From positions 1-38,699 of the forward strand of contig NZ_VDLV01000006.1 in assembly GCF_013608025.1 (NCBI RefSeq): a stretch of DNA of 38,699 bases, given 5' to 3'. The stretch is from Pseudomonas brassicacearum subsp. neoaurantiaca. Its GTDB lineage: Bacteria > Pseudomonadota > Gammaproteobacteria > Pseudomonadales > Pseudomonadaceae. Shown piece by piece: positions 27,226-36,269 of this stretch (positions are counted from its first letter, which is position 1; the number at the start of each line of letters is the position of its first letter). The translations under genes and the position numbers were made by a program. The notes under the pieces are model-generated. The model ran no database searches. It was not told the origin of the DNA and was given only the letters and a program-made list of their open reading frames with translations.

Positions 27226-28068
27226 ATGCCTGCCCCCATCGTTTTGCCCGCTGCCCTGCAATCCTCCTTCGTCCCGGGGGAAGTCGCCCTGGTCGGCGCC
27301 GGTCCCGGTGATCCGGGCTTGTTGACGTTGCGAGCCTGGAGCCTGCTGATGCAAGCCGACGCGGTGGTCTACGACCGCTTGATCAGCCCGCAACTGCTCA
27401 GCCTGATCCCACTGACATGCGCCCGGCATTACGTCGGCAAGGCCGCCGGTTGTCACAGCCTGCCCCAGCCGCAGATCAACCAACTGTTGGCCGATCTGGC
27501 GGACCAGGGCCAGCGAGTCGTCCGGCTCAAGGGCGGCGACCCGTTCATCTTTGGCCGTGGCGCTGAAGAGTTGGAGTACCTGTTGTCTCGCGGCATCGAC
27601 TGCCAGGTGGTGCCCGGCATCACTGCCGCAGCCGGCTGCTCGGCCTATGCCGGGATTCCGCTGACCCATCGCGACCTGGTCAATTCCTGCCGGTTCATCA
27701 CCGGCCATTTGCAGCGCGACGGCGAACTGGACTTGCCGTGGCAAAGCCTCGCCGATGACGGCCAGACGCTGGTGTTCTACATGGGCTTGTCGAACCTGCA
27801 CACCATTGCCGAGCGCTTGGTGGCGGCCGGGCTCGCGGCCGATACCCCGGCGGCACTGATCAGCAACGGCACGCGCCCTGATCAACAGGTACTGCGCGGC
27901 ACGCTTGGGGAGCTGCCGGACATGGCCCAGGCCTGCCTCGACGGGCTGCCCACGTTGACCGTGATCGGCAAGGTCGTCGGCCTGTTTGCCCAGCAGCCGG
28001 TGCAGCATCCGGCGCGTATTCATCCGATGCCACAGGCCAAGCCCTTTGCCACGAAGGTGGCGTCATGA
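27226..28068 (+). CDS. nirE: NirE, uroporphyrinogen III C-methyltransferase
   Basis: A 280-residue SAM-dependent methyltransferase making precorrin-2, the entry to siroheme and heme d1. SUMT motifs VGAGPGDPGLLTLRA, VVRLKGGDPFIFGRGAEE and VPGITAAAGCSAYAGIPLTHR are intact. There is no fused CysG dehydrogenase/ferrochelatase part, so precorrin-2 must be oxidised elsewhere. ATG 27226 has AAGGAA 5 bases upstream and gives the P. aeruginosa length; ATG 27205 is an alternative. The stop overlaps nirN. Confidence 0.95.
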   Translation: MPAPIVLPAALQSSFVPGEVALVGAGPGDPGLLTLRAWSLLMQADAVVYDRLISPQLLSLIPLTCARHYVGKAAGCHSLPQPQINQLLADLADQGQRVVRLKGGDPFIFGRGAEELEYLLSRGIDCQVVPGITAAAGCSAYAGIPLTHRDLVNSCRFITGHLQRDGELDLPWQSLADDGQTLVFYMGLSNLHTIAERLVAAGLAADTPAALISNGTRPDQQVLRGTLGELPDMAQACLDGLPTLTVIGKVVGLFAQQPVQHPARIHPMPQAKPFATKVAS

Positions 28069-29561
28069 AGGGCTGGTGGTTCACCCCGGTGCTGTGGGTC
28101 AGCGTGGCCCACGGTGCCGACGTCAGCGGGCCGGACCTGGACCTGGCCGAGCGCAACTATCAGCAGCACTGCCAGCAATGCCACGGCGTCAATCGCATCG
28201 GCGCAGCCGGGCCGGCGCTGTTGCCGCAAAGCCTGAGCCGGATCAAGCCCGCCGAAATCCGCCAGGTCATCGAAAACGGCCGCCCCGCCAGTCAGATGGC
28301 AGCGTTTGGCGCCGTGCTGGATGCCGCGCAGATCGATGGTCTGACCCACTATCTCCAGCGCCCACCGGCCGTCGAGCCGACCTGGAACGAAGACGACACT
28401 CGCCGCAGCCATCGGCTACTGGCGGACCTCGCCGCCCTGCCGGACAAACCCCAGCACAATGCCGACCCGCTGAACCTGTTCGTGGTGGTGGAGGCCGGCG
28501 ATCATCACGTCGATATCGTCGACGGTGATCGCTTCGAGGTGCTGGCGCGTTTCGCTTCGCATTTCGCCCTGCACGGCGGCCCGAAATTCTCGCCAGACGG
28601 CCGCTTCGTCTATTTCGCGTCACGGGACGGCTGGGTCAGCCTGTATGACCTGCACAACCTCAAGCTCATCGCAGAAGTCCGCGCCGGGCTCAATACCCGT
28701 AACCTTGCGGTGAGCAAGGACGGTCGCTGGGTGCTGGTGGGCAACACCTTGCCGGGCAATCTGGTGGTGCTGGATGCCCGTGACCTTTCGCTGGTCAAGA
28801 CCATTGCCACGGTCGGACTGGATGGCCAGGCATCGCGGGTCAGCGCGGTCTATACAGCGCCACCGCGGGACAGTTTCATTGTTGCGTTGAAGGACGTGAA
28901 AGAGGTGTGGGAGCTGTCCACCGGCCCAAACCCAGACTTTGTGCCGAGGCGCATCGAGGCCGAGGATTACCTGGATGACTTTTCCTTCTCGCCGGATTAT
29001 CGGCAACTGCTCGCCACCTCGCGCAAGGCCCAGGGCGGCCAGGTGATCGACCTCGACACCGGACGGATCGTCACGGATATCGCCCTGCCAGGCATGCCAC
29101 ACCTCGGCTCGGGCACCTATTGGAAACGCGATGGGCATTGGGTGTTCGCCACGCCGAATATCAGCAAGGGGTTGATTTCGGTGATCGATTTCGACACTTG
29201 GAAAGTCATCAAGCAGATCCCCACCCTCGGGCCAGGCTTCTTCCTGCGCAGCCATGCCAAATCCCGCTATGCCTGGACCGATGTGTTCTTCGGCCCGGAC
29301 AACGATGCCATCCACCTGATCGACAAACAGACCCTGGAAATCGCCCACACCCTGCGCCCCATGCCCGGCAAAACCGCCGCCCACGTCGAATTCACCCGCG
29401 ACGGCCGCTACCTGCTGCTGAGCATCTGGGATACCGATGGCGCACTGATCGTCTATGACAGCAACACCCTGAAGGAGATCAAGCGCCTGCCGATGAACAA
29501 ACCGTCAGGCAAATACAACGTGGGCAACAAGATCGAATTTGCCGAAGGCACCTCACACTGA
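28065..29561 (+). CDS. nirN: NirN, dihydro-heme d1 dehydrogenase
   Basis: A 498-residue periplasmic cytochrome related to NirS: short signal peptide (to about AHG-AD, 17/18), heme c site CQQCH (C36, C39, H40) and a d1-binding propeller. In P. aeruginosa NirN oxidises the last d1 precursor and hands the cofactor to NirS. ATG 28065 overlaps the nirE stop as ATGA. It is the last gene of the nir operon; the REPIN array follows within 20 bases. Confidence 0.95.
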   Translation: MKGWWFTPVLWVSVAHGADVSGPDLDLAERNYQQHCQQCHGVNRIGAAGPALLPQSLSRIKPAEIRQVIENGRPASQMAAFGAVLDAAQIDGLTHYLQRPPAVEPTWNEDDTRRSHRLLADLAALPDKPQHNADPLNLFVVVEAGDHHVDIVDGDRFEVLARFASHFALHGGPKFSPDGRFVYFASRDGWVSLYDLHNLKLIAEVRAGLNTRNLAVSKDGRWVLVGNTLPGNLVVLDARDLSLVKTIATVGLDGQASRVSAVYTAPPRDSFIVALKDVKEVWELSTGPNPDFVPRRIEAEDYLDDFSFSPDYRQLLATSRKAQGGQVIDLDTGRIVTDIALPGMPHLGSGTYWKRDGHWVFATPNISKGLISVIDFDTWKVIKQIPTLGPGFFLRSHAKSRYAWTDVFFGPDNDAIHLIDKQTLEIAHTLRPMPGKTAAHVEFTRDGRYLLLSIWDTDGALIVYDSNTLKEIKRLPMNKPSGKYNVGNKIEFAEGTSH

Positions 29562-29577
29562 CCTGGCATCCGGGGGG

Positions 29578-30640
29578 CTGCTGCGCAGCCCAGCGGGAGC
29601 AAGCTCCCTCGCCACGGGATTGGTGTCAGCCTGTGTACTGCAAAGCGATTGGAATACCCGTGGCGAGGGGATTCATCCCCGCTGGGTTGCGCAGCGACCC
29701 CCAAAAGGCCAAACCCAATCAACCTGCCCCACCTCAGCGGCTGCTCCAAGGGCCTGCTGCGCAGTCCAGCGGGGATAAATCCCCTCGCCACAAGGGCAGC
29801 GTCGATAACCCGTTTTCCCAACTACCCCAATCCCCGTGGCGAGGGAGCTTGCTCCCGCTGGGTTGCGCAGCAACCCCCAAAAGGCCAAACCCAATCAACC
29901 TGACCCACCTCGGCGCCTGTTCCAAGGGCCTGCTGCGCAGTCCAGCGGGAGCAAGCTCCCTCGCCACGGGATCGGTGTCAGCCTGTGTACTGCAAAGCGA
30001 CTGGAATACCCGTGGCGAGGGGATTGATCCCCGCTGGGTTGCGCAGCAACCCCCAAAAGGCCAAACCAAAGCAACCTGACCCACCTCAGCGGCTGCTCCA
30101 AGGGCCTGCTGCGCAGTCCAGCGGGAGCAAGCTAAATCAACCTGACCCACCTCAGCGGCTGCTCCAAGGGCCTGCTGCGCAGTCCAGCGGGAGCAAGCTC
30201 CCTCGCCACAATGGCCGCGTCGATAACCCGTTTTCCCAACTACCCCAATCCCCGTGGCGAGGGAGCTTGCTCCCGCTGGGTTGCGCAGCAACCCCAAAAA
30301 GCCCGAACGCAATCAACCTGACCCACCTCGGCGGCCGCTCCAAGGGCTGCTGCGCAGTCCAGCGGGAGCAAGCTCCCTCGCCACGGGATCGGTGTCAGCC
30401 TATGCTGCAAAGCGATTGGAATACCCGTGGCGAGGGGATTCATCCCCGCTGGGCTGCGCAGCACCCCCAAAAGGCCCGAACGCAATCAACCTGACCCACC
30501 TCGGCGGCTGTTCCAAGGGCCTGCTACGCAGTCCAGCGGGGATAAATCCCCTCGCCACAAGGGCAGCGTCGATAACCCGTTTCCCCAACCACCCCAATCC
30601 CCGTGGCGAGGGAGCTTGCTCCCGCTGGGCTGCGCAGCAG
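29578..30640. repeat. Tandem REPIN array (GTGGCGAGGGAGC family)
   Basis: About 13 REP arms in 1.06 kb between nirN and nosL. Forward arms start near 29660, 29836, 30012, 30253, 30427 and 30602. Inverted arms end near 29615, 29791, 29967, 30133 (truncated), 30209, 30384 and 30558. Successive forward arms are 174-176 bp apart except one step of 241. Two arm types alternate: GGGAGCTTGCTCCC and a variant GGGGATTCATCCCC, and so do two spacer types (one with GTGTCAGCCTGTGTACTGC, one with GTCGATAACCCGTTTTCCC). The true period is therefore about 350 bp, with nearly three copies. No gene is supported here: the open frames all translate the repeat. Confidence 0.9.
30072..30203. repeat. 66-bp tandem duplication inside the REPIN array
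   Basis: The stretch from CAACCTGACCCACCTCAGCG to a broken arm ...GGGAGCAAGCT repeats after exactly 66 bp (30072 and 30138). The first copy ends mid-arm at about 30133 and the second continues to a full arm. It explains the one irregular 241-bp step of the array. Confidence 0.8.
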
Positions 30641-30659
30641 CCCCAAAAGCCGGAAGCAG

Positions 30660-31187
30660 TCAATGGCTCATTGATGACATGGCCCCGGCCTGCCCCAGCA
30701 ATTTCTGGTCGATGTCTTCCAGGCGCAGAACTTTGCCGCCGGTCTCATGAGCGAGTTTTTGCGCGGCTTCAGCGTCGGAGAAGGAGGCCAGGACTATGCC
30801 CATGGCGCCCTTGAGTCCGGAGCCGATCACGTAGTAGGCGGTGCGCGCATCGATCAGGTGGGCGTCGTCCGGTGCGTCCCAGTGGCTGCGGCCCATGTCG
30901 TGGACATACAGCTTTACATCGGCACGGTGGTTTTCCGGCTGCAACCACCAGCCAAGCATTTCCGCCGGGGAGCAGAATTTCTTCGTTCCGCCAGCACCGA
31001 CCGCCGCCCCCTTGGGCCCCGGGAAATCGGTGATGACCATGCCACACACATGGCATTCATCCCCGGGATGAAAAGCCAGTCCCGCCTGGGTAGCCGGCGG
31101 CGATTGAGCCTTGTCGCAAGCCACCAGCGCCAGGCACACCAAAACCCCGGCCAGGACACGGCTCGCCTTGAAATAAATCCTGTTCAT
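30660..31187 (-). CDS. nosL: NosL, copper lipoprotein for N2O reductase maturation
   Basis: A 175-residue lipoprotein with lipobox LVAC (C near residue 24) after a basic N-terminus, and the copper-binding NosL core ECHVCGMVITDFPGPKGA. It delivers Cu(I) to NosZ via the NosDFY complex. ATG 31187 has AGGAAGGA just upstream; the frame opening at 31205 is less likely. Last gene of nosRZDFYL. Its stop is 20 bases from the final REP of the array. Confidence 0.94.
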   Translation of the reverse strand: MNRIYFKASRVLAGVLVCLALVACDKAQSPPATQAGLAFHPGDECHVCGMVITDFPGPKGAAVGAGGTKKFCSPAEMLGWWLQPENHRADVKLYVHDMGRSHWDAPDDAHLIDARTAYYVIGSGLKGAMGIVLASFSDAEAAQKLAHETGGKVLRLEDIDQKLLGQAGAMSSMSH

Positions 31188-31215
31188 CACATCCTTCCTC
31201 ATCAAGACCAGAAAC

Positions 31216-32046
31216 TCATGGGCAACGGCGATTGAACAACCGATAGGCCAGCCACAACGGCACCACCAACCACAATCCCAGGCACAGCCAGAGCAGCGGC
31301 GCGGAAACCGGCAAATCGCTGCCCAGCGTCAACACGCCCGCCCCGCTGGAGGCGGCGTCAAACCCCGACACATTGATCAGTCGATACACATCGGTGGGGT
31401 TCAACAGCAACAGCCAAGGCAACAGGTCCGGACTGAACCGGCCCTCGCTCAGCACCAGCAATGCCAGCAGCGCCAGGTCGAACACCAGCACGAAGAAAAA
31501 CCACACACCCAACGCCAGCCCTGCCGCGGTGGATTTTTCCGCCGACAGGCAACTCAGCACGTAGGCCAACCCGAGGAACACCCAACCCAGCAGGGTGCTG
31601 GACAACATGAAACGACCGAACGCCCAAAGCAGCAGGCTCAGTTCCACGTCATCCACCAGCACGGCAATGGCCAACATTGCGCAGCCAAAGCCAATCAGGG
31701 TCGCCAGGGCCAGGATCAGTCCATGGCCGACAAACTTGCCCAACAACAGTTGCCCGCGTCCCAGCGGATACGTCAGCAATAGCAACAACGTGCCGCTTTC
31801 GTCCTCGCCGACAATCGCGTCATAGGCCAGCAGCAAGGCAATCAACGGCATCAGGAACGTCGCCAGGCTGGCCAGGCTCGCCACCGTCGCCGGCACCGAG
31901 GTGAAGCCCAATTGGCCGGACGCCGCCGCTCCGAGCCAGGCGATGCCGATCGCCAGCACCGCGAACAACAAGCTGATCGCCAACAGCCAGCGGTTGCGCA
32001 GGCCGTCGCTGAGCTCCTTGCGGGCCATGTTCCAGATCGGGTTCAT
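31216..32046 (-). CDS. nosY: NosY, ABC transporter permease
   Basis: A 276-residue inner-membrane protein with six predicted helices, starting [20 protein letters not shown], and containing [20 protein letters not shown], typical of ABC-2 permeases. It forms the NosDFY complex that completes the copper sites of NosZ. It overlaps the nosF stop by 4 bases. Same length as P. stutzeri NosY. Confidence 0.95.
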   Translation of the reverse strand: MNPIWNMARKELSDGLRNRWLLAISLLFAVLAIGIAWLGAAASGQLGFTSVPATVASLASLATFLMPLIALLLAYDAIVGEDESGTLLLLLTYPLGRGQLLLGKFVGHGLILALATLIGFGCAMLAIAVLVDDVELSLLLWAFGRFMLSSTLLGWVFLGLAYVLSCLSAEKSTAAGLALGVWFFFVLVFDLALLALLVLSEGRFSPDLLPWLLLLNPTDVYRLINVSGFDAASSGAGVLTLGSDLPVSAPLLWLCLGLWLVVPLWLAYRLFNRRCP

Positions 32047-32960
32047 TGGCCGGCCTCCTCGGTCGCCGCGCGGGTCATGTAGTGGCGGTACAAATCTTCC
32101 AGCGAGGGAGGCTTGATCTCCACGTCCGTCGGGTCGTCCTGGGCCAGCAACTGGCGCAGCAACACCAACTTGCTGCCATCCGGCGCGGACACCTGCACGC
32201 CTTCAGCGCCCCAGCCCTGGGTGGCGTGCCCTTCGCTGCGCCAGTGCTGGCGCAACCAGTCGGCGCGGGACAGGCCCGACGCGCGGATCAGTGTCGGCAG
32301 CTCCGCCTCCTCGCGCAATTGCGCCAGGCTGCCCAGGGCCAACAGCCGCCCTCGAGTGAGGATCGCGGCGCGGTTGATGTGTGCCTCCACACCCGGCAAG
32401 ACGTGGGAGCAGAGAATGATGCTGGTGCCCTGCCAGCGCAGGCGATCGAGCAACTGATAAAGGTCCTGGGTGGCGATGGGGTCCAGGCCCACGGTCGGCT
32501 CATCCAACAGCAGCAGGCGCGGCTGGCCGAGCAAGGCCTGGGCCAGGCCGAGGCGCTGGCGCATGCCTTTGGAATAGGTGCGCACCCGCCGTCGTGCCGC
32601 GCCCGCCAGCCCCACCTCCTCCAGCAAGCGCTCGACCTGCGAAGGCGCCGCGCCTTTAAGCCGGGCGAAATGCTGCAAGGTTTCCAGCCCGCTCAACTGC
32701 GGATAGAACATGACGTTCTCCGGCAGATAGCCAAGCATCCGCCGCACATTCGGGTCGCTGGGCTCGCGGCCGAAGACCCGCACCTGCCCCGAGCTGGCCT
32801 GCAGCAAACCGAGAATCAACTTCATGGTGGTGGTCTTGCCCGCGCCGTTGTGCCCGAACAGGCCGAGCACTTCGCCCTGGGCCAGGGTCAAGTCAAGCCC
32901 GTGCAGCACGGCGACGTCGCCATAACGCTGGCTGACGCCTTCGATTTCGACGACGTTCAA
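32043..32960 (-). CDS. nosF: NosF, ABC transporter ATPase
   Basis: A 305-residue ATPase with Walker [10 protein letters not shown] (36-44), signature [13 protein letters not shown] and Walker [13 protein letters not shown]. It powers NosDFY. No ATG fits the N-terminus: TTG at 32960 follows AGGAGG by 7 bases and overlaps the nosD stop as TTGA, so coupled re-initiation at TTG is the best reading. The open frame upstream to 33131 shadows nosD. Confidence 0.93.
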   Translation of the reverse strand: MNVVEIEGVSQRYGDVAVLHGLDLTLAQGEVLGLFGHNGAGKTTTMKLILGLLQASSGQVRVFGREPSDPNVRRMLGYLPENVMFYPQLSGLETLQHFARLKGAAPSQVERLLEEVGLAGAARRRVRTYSKGMRQRLGLAQALLGQPRLLLLDEPTVGLDPIATQDLYQLLDRLRWQGTSIILCSHVLPGVEAHINRAAILTRGRLLALGSLAQLREEAELPTLIRASGLSRADWLRQHWRSEGHATQGWGAEGVQVSAPDGSKLVLLRQLLAQDDPTDVEIKPPSLEDLYRHYMTRAATEEAGQ

Positions 32961-34270
32961 GACGCGTCCTCCTGGGCAACGTTGCGTTGAAGAGATTGGA
33001 TGGGCGCTTGCATCAGCGGGTGGCTGTCCATCACACCGGGGGACTTCATCACCGGGAACGCCCGCTGCACCCAGCGCAACAGTTCGACGCCGGGGCTGTT
33101 CATCAGCAAGCGAACCTGGGGATACAGCCACAGCAGCCGGTCAACGTTGTCGTTGGGTTCATAGGCGACATCACCGAGGCCGTCGCTGTTGCGGTCCCAG
33201 CCCAGGTAATCGCTCCAGTAATTGCCGCGCCCGTCCGCCGACCATTCCTGCAGCCGCGTGGCCACATATTTGACCTGGCGCTGGTTATGGACGAAGGCAT
33301 TGCCGGCGATGCGGTTGTCCTCCGAGCCGGCAGTGAGGTGGATGCCCACGGCGCTGCGCTCGAAATGATTGCCTTCGATGCGGTTGAACAACGAGTTGTA
33401 GATGAACAGCGCCTTGCCCTCGGCGCCGGTGATCATGGTGTCGCCGGTGGACCCGTCGCGCACATCCGTGACGAAGTTGTCGCGCAAGGTCGAATAGGTG
33501 ATGTAGTTCATCAGGATCCCGTAGTTCTGGTCCTGTTCGGAACGGTTGCCGATCACCGTCAACTGACGGCTTTGCATCAGCGCATAGCCCGTGCGAGTGC
33601 GGCGGGTGGTGTTGCCCAGCAGTTGGTTGTCGTTGGCGAACATGTAATGCACGCCGTAGCGCAAATCCTCCAGGGTGTTGCCCTGCAGCAGATTGCCGTT
33701 GGACGTGTCGATGTAGATGCCGTCGCGGGTGTCGCGGATCTGGTTGCCGATGACCCGCGCGCCATGCACCGCGTACAGGTGAATGCCATTGCCACGATCC
33801 TGGGAGCGCAGGCCCGGATCGCCCTGGATGCGGTTGTCGATGAGGCTGACGTCCCGCGTGCCATCGACCCAGATGCCGAAGCCCTGGCCCTGCATGCGGT
33901 TCGCCCGCACCACCGCGCCTTGCCCGGCAGGCTGGATGAACACGGCGGCATTCATGGCCGTCAGGTCATGGCCCCAGTCCAGGAAGGTGCAGCCTTGGAC
34001 CTGGACGTTCGGCGCCCGGATCACCAGGCCGTTGCCCTCGCCCTGCCCCTGGAATACCGCGTCCGGCGCACACGTGAGCGTCATGGCTTGATCGATGCTG
34101 AACGCGCCACGGTATTCACCGGCCGGAAGGCGCCATTGCTGGTCGCCCTCGGCCTGCAACGGCAGATCGGTGATCGGCCGAAGCGTGGCGAACGCGCCGC
34201 CCGACAACAGGCAGCACATCAGGGCGATGACCGGGCGACGAAGGTTCGAATGCTGCGTGTTCCCGGTCAT
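32957..34270 (-). CDS. nosD: NosD, periplasmic copper-site assembly protein
   Basis: A 437-residue parallel beta-helix protein with repeated short turns ([38 protein letters not shown] and similar). The signal peptide ends near AFA. It receives copper from NosL and matures NosZ with NosFY. ATG 34270 has GAGGAGG upstream and gives the P. stutzeri length; the frame to 34444 lies in nosZ. It starts 25 bases after the nosZ stop. Confidence 0.94.
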   Translation of the reverse strand: MTGNTQHSNLRRPVIALMCCLLSGGAFATLRPITDLPLQAEGDQQWRLPAGEYRGAFSIDQAMTLTCAPDAVFQGQGEGNGLVIRAPNVQVQGCTFLDWGHDLTAMNAAVFIQPAGQGAVVRANRMQGQGFGIWVDGTRDVSLIDNRIQGDPGLRSQDRGNGIHLYAVHGARVIGNQIRDTRDGIYIDTSNGNLLQGNTLEDLRYGVHYMFANDNQLLGNTTRRTRTGYALMQSRQLTVIGNRSEQDQNYGILMNYITYSTLRDNFVTDVRDGSTGDTMITGAEGKALFIYNSLFNRIEGNHFERSAVGIHLTAGSEDNRIAGNAFVHNQRQVKYVATRLQEWSADGRGNYWSDYLGWDRNSDGLGDVAYEPNDNVDRLLWLYPQVRLLMNSPGVELLRWVQRAFPVMKSPGVMDSHPLMQAPIQSLQRNVAQEDAS

Positions 34271-34295
34271 TGCACCTGCCTCCTCGATGAATGAC

Positions 34296-36215
34296 TCAGG
34301 CTTTTTCAACCAGCATGCGCCCGACCATTTCCATGTGCAGCGCATGGCAGAACCAACTGCAGTAGTACCAATGCAGGCCTGGCTTGTCGGCCATGAAGGT
34401 GATGGAAGAGGTTTGCTGCGGGCTGATCTCCATGCTCGCGCCATGGTTGGTCATGACAAAACCGTGGGACACGTCCTCGATCTGGTCGATGTTGGTGATC
34501 GTCACCGTCACCTCGTTGCCCTGCTTGACGGTGAACTCCGTCAGGCCGTAGGCCGGCGCCATGGAGGTCATGTAGACCCGCACCTTGTTGCCGTCGCGGA
34601 TGACCTTGTTGTCGGTCTCGAGATTGATGCCGTCCTTCTTCGCCCGGGCCACGGTCTCGGCGAAGAATGGGTCGTTGCGGTTCCAGATCTTCTGGGTCTT
34701 GATCTGGTCGCGCCGGGCGAGGATGCAATCGTGGGGCTCGGCGAAGGCCGGGCCGTCGTGGACCAGTTTCATTTCCTCGCCGGAAATGTCGATCAACTGA
34801 TCGTTCTCCGGGTGCAGCGGCCCGGTGGGCAGGAAACGGTCCTTGGAGAACTTGCACAACACCACCAGCCACTTGCCGTCCGCATCGCTGGTTTCGGTCA
34901 GGGACGCATGGTTGTGCCCGGGCTGGTACTGCACGTCGAGTTTCTGCTTGATGTAATTGACCTTCTCGCCCTTGTAGGCGCGGATAGCCTGGTCCATGTT
35001 CCATTTCACCACCTGGCTATCGATGAACAGCGTGGTGTAGGCATTGCCGCGTCCGTCGAAAGTCGTGTGCAGCGGCCCCAGGCCCAGTTCCGGCTCCGCG
35101 ACGATCACTTCGCGCGGGTCTTTGTAGCGGTCGTTGAACAAATCATCCAGGCGGTCGATGGCGATCATCGATACCGTCGGCGAGAGCTTGCCGTTGGCGA
35201 TGAAATATTTGCCGTCGGGCGAAGTGTTGAGGCCGTGGGGATTTTTCGGCACGGGGATGTAGCGGGTGAACTCGCTGTCCTTGCCATCGACTTTACGACC
35301 GTCCACCACCGGCACCTTGGAACCGTCCAGGTTGATGAACTTGCCGGCCTTGATCGCGGCTTCGATGCGCGGGATGTTGAACACCACGACCCAGTCGCGC
35401 TCGTTGCGCATCATGCCGCCCAGGTCGTAGGCCTTCTCGGAGTTGTAGCAGGTGCTGGCGGCGTATTTGCCGGTGTAGTCGGCGTCCGAGTTGTCCAGGT
35501 TGCCATCGACGATGACCTGGAAGGCCATCTCCATTTTCTCGGCATCGATGGCGTTGAACATCGTGAAGCTGTTTTTATCCTGCAGGTCGAAGGTGTGGCC
35601 GTCGTTGGGGTGCGGAATGACGAACTCGGCGTTGGCGAACACGTACTTGGTGTACGGCACCTTTTGCAGGCGCAGGCCGTGGATGGCTTGCACGTTGGGC
35701 ACGGTGAGGATCTTGTCGCACTTCATGATGTCGAGACGAATGCGCGCGACCCGCGAGTTGGCCTTGTCGTTGATGAACAGGTATTTGCCGTCGTACTTGC
35801 CGTCGGTCATGGAGATGTGCGGGTGATGACAGTCGCCGTTCTGGTATTTGGCGCTGTCACCGAGGATGTGCTTGCTCTCGTTGGTCAGGCCCCAGCCGGT
35901 TGCCGAATCGACGTTGAACACCGGGATGCGCATCAGCTCACGCATCGATGGCACGCCGAGCACCCTCACCTCGCCTTGGTGGCCGCCGCTCCAGAAACCG
36001 TAGTATTCGTCGAGCTCGCCGGGGCCGACGTGGATCTTCGACTTGGCTTCCTTGGCCGCTGCCGCCCAGGACTCGCGGGTGAACGTTCCGGCGCCCAGTG
36101 CGGTGGCACCGGCCAACACTGCGCCAGTGACCGCGCCAGTGCCGAGGAATGTCCGCCGGCTGACGCCCCTGGGCTCTTCCACTGCGTCAGGCGTCGGGAT
36201 TTTTTTATCGCTCAT
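34296..36215 (-). CDS. nosZ: NosZ, nitrous oxide reductase (clade I, Tat-exported)
   Basis: A 639-residue periplasmic enzyme reducing N2O to N2. The Tat signal has RRTFLG, marking clade I. The CuA site is C619-x3-C623 with H627 and M630 (CSWFCHALHMEM). CuZ histidines are visible in DCHHPHIS, AIHGLRL, NPHGLN, LHTTF, GHNHAS and EPHDC, so both copper centres are complete. ATG 36215 is supported by the Tat N-terminus. It lies 54 bases after nosR. Confidence 0.98.
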   Translation of the reverse strand: MSDKKIPTPDAVEEPRGVSRRTFLGTGAVTGAVLAGATALGAGTFTRESWAAAAKEAKSKIHVGPGELDEYYGFWSGGHQGEVRVLGVPSMRELMRIPVFNVDSATGWGLTNESKHILGDSAKYQNGDCHHPHISMTDGKYDGKYLFINDKANSRVARIRLDIMKCDKILTVPNVQAIHGLRLQKVPYTKYVFANAEFVIPHPNDGHTFDLQDKNSFTMFNAIDAEKMEMAFQVIVDGNLDNSDADYTGKYAASTCYNSEKAYDLGGMMRNERDWVVVFNIPRIEAAIKAGKFINLDGSKVPVVDGRKVDGKDSEFTRYIPVPKNPHGLNTSPDGKYFIANGKLSPTVSMIAIDRLDDLFNDRYKDPREVIVAEPELGLGPLHTTFDGRGNAYTTLFIDSQVVKWNMDQAIRAYKGEKVNYIKQKLDVQYQPGHNHASLTETSDADGKWLVVLCKFSKDRFLPTGPLHPENDQLIDISGEEMKLVHDGPAFAEPHDCILARRDQIKTQKIWNRNDPFFAETVARAKKDGINLETDNKVIRDGNKVRVYMTSMAPAYGLTEFTVKQGNEVTVTITNIDQIEDVSHGFVMTNHGASMEISPQQTSSITFMADKPGLHWYYCSWFCHALHMEMVGRMLVEKA

Positions 36216-36269
36216 GCTGTGTGTGCTCCGTGAAGAATGAAAGGGTCGAGGCCAGGTCTTGCGCGCCGT

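Noticed and set aside
29633..30494. Open frames of 60-190 codons across the REPIN array on both strands
   Set aside because: They all repeat the same peptides (GEGACSRW, SGSKLPRH, GLRSNPQKAK) that arise whenever this repeat is translated, and they lack ribosome sites.
29578..30640. Possible CRISPR array
   Set aside because: The repeats are imperfect palindromes of REP type with conserved, alternating spacers, the opposite of unique CRISPR spacers, and no cas gene is present.
34095..36233. 712-codon plus-strand frame opposite nosZ
   Set aside because: Antisense shadow of nosZ, which is complete with both copper sites.
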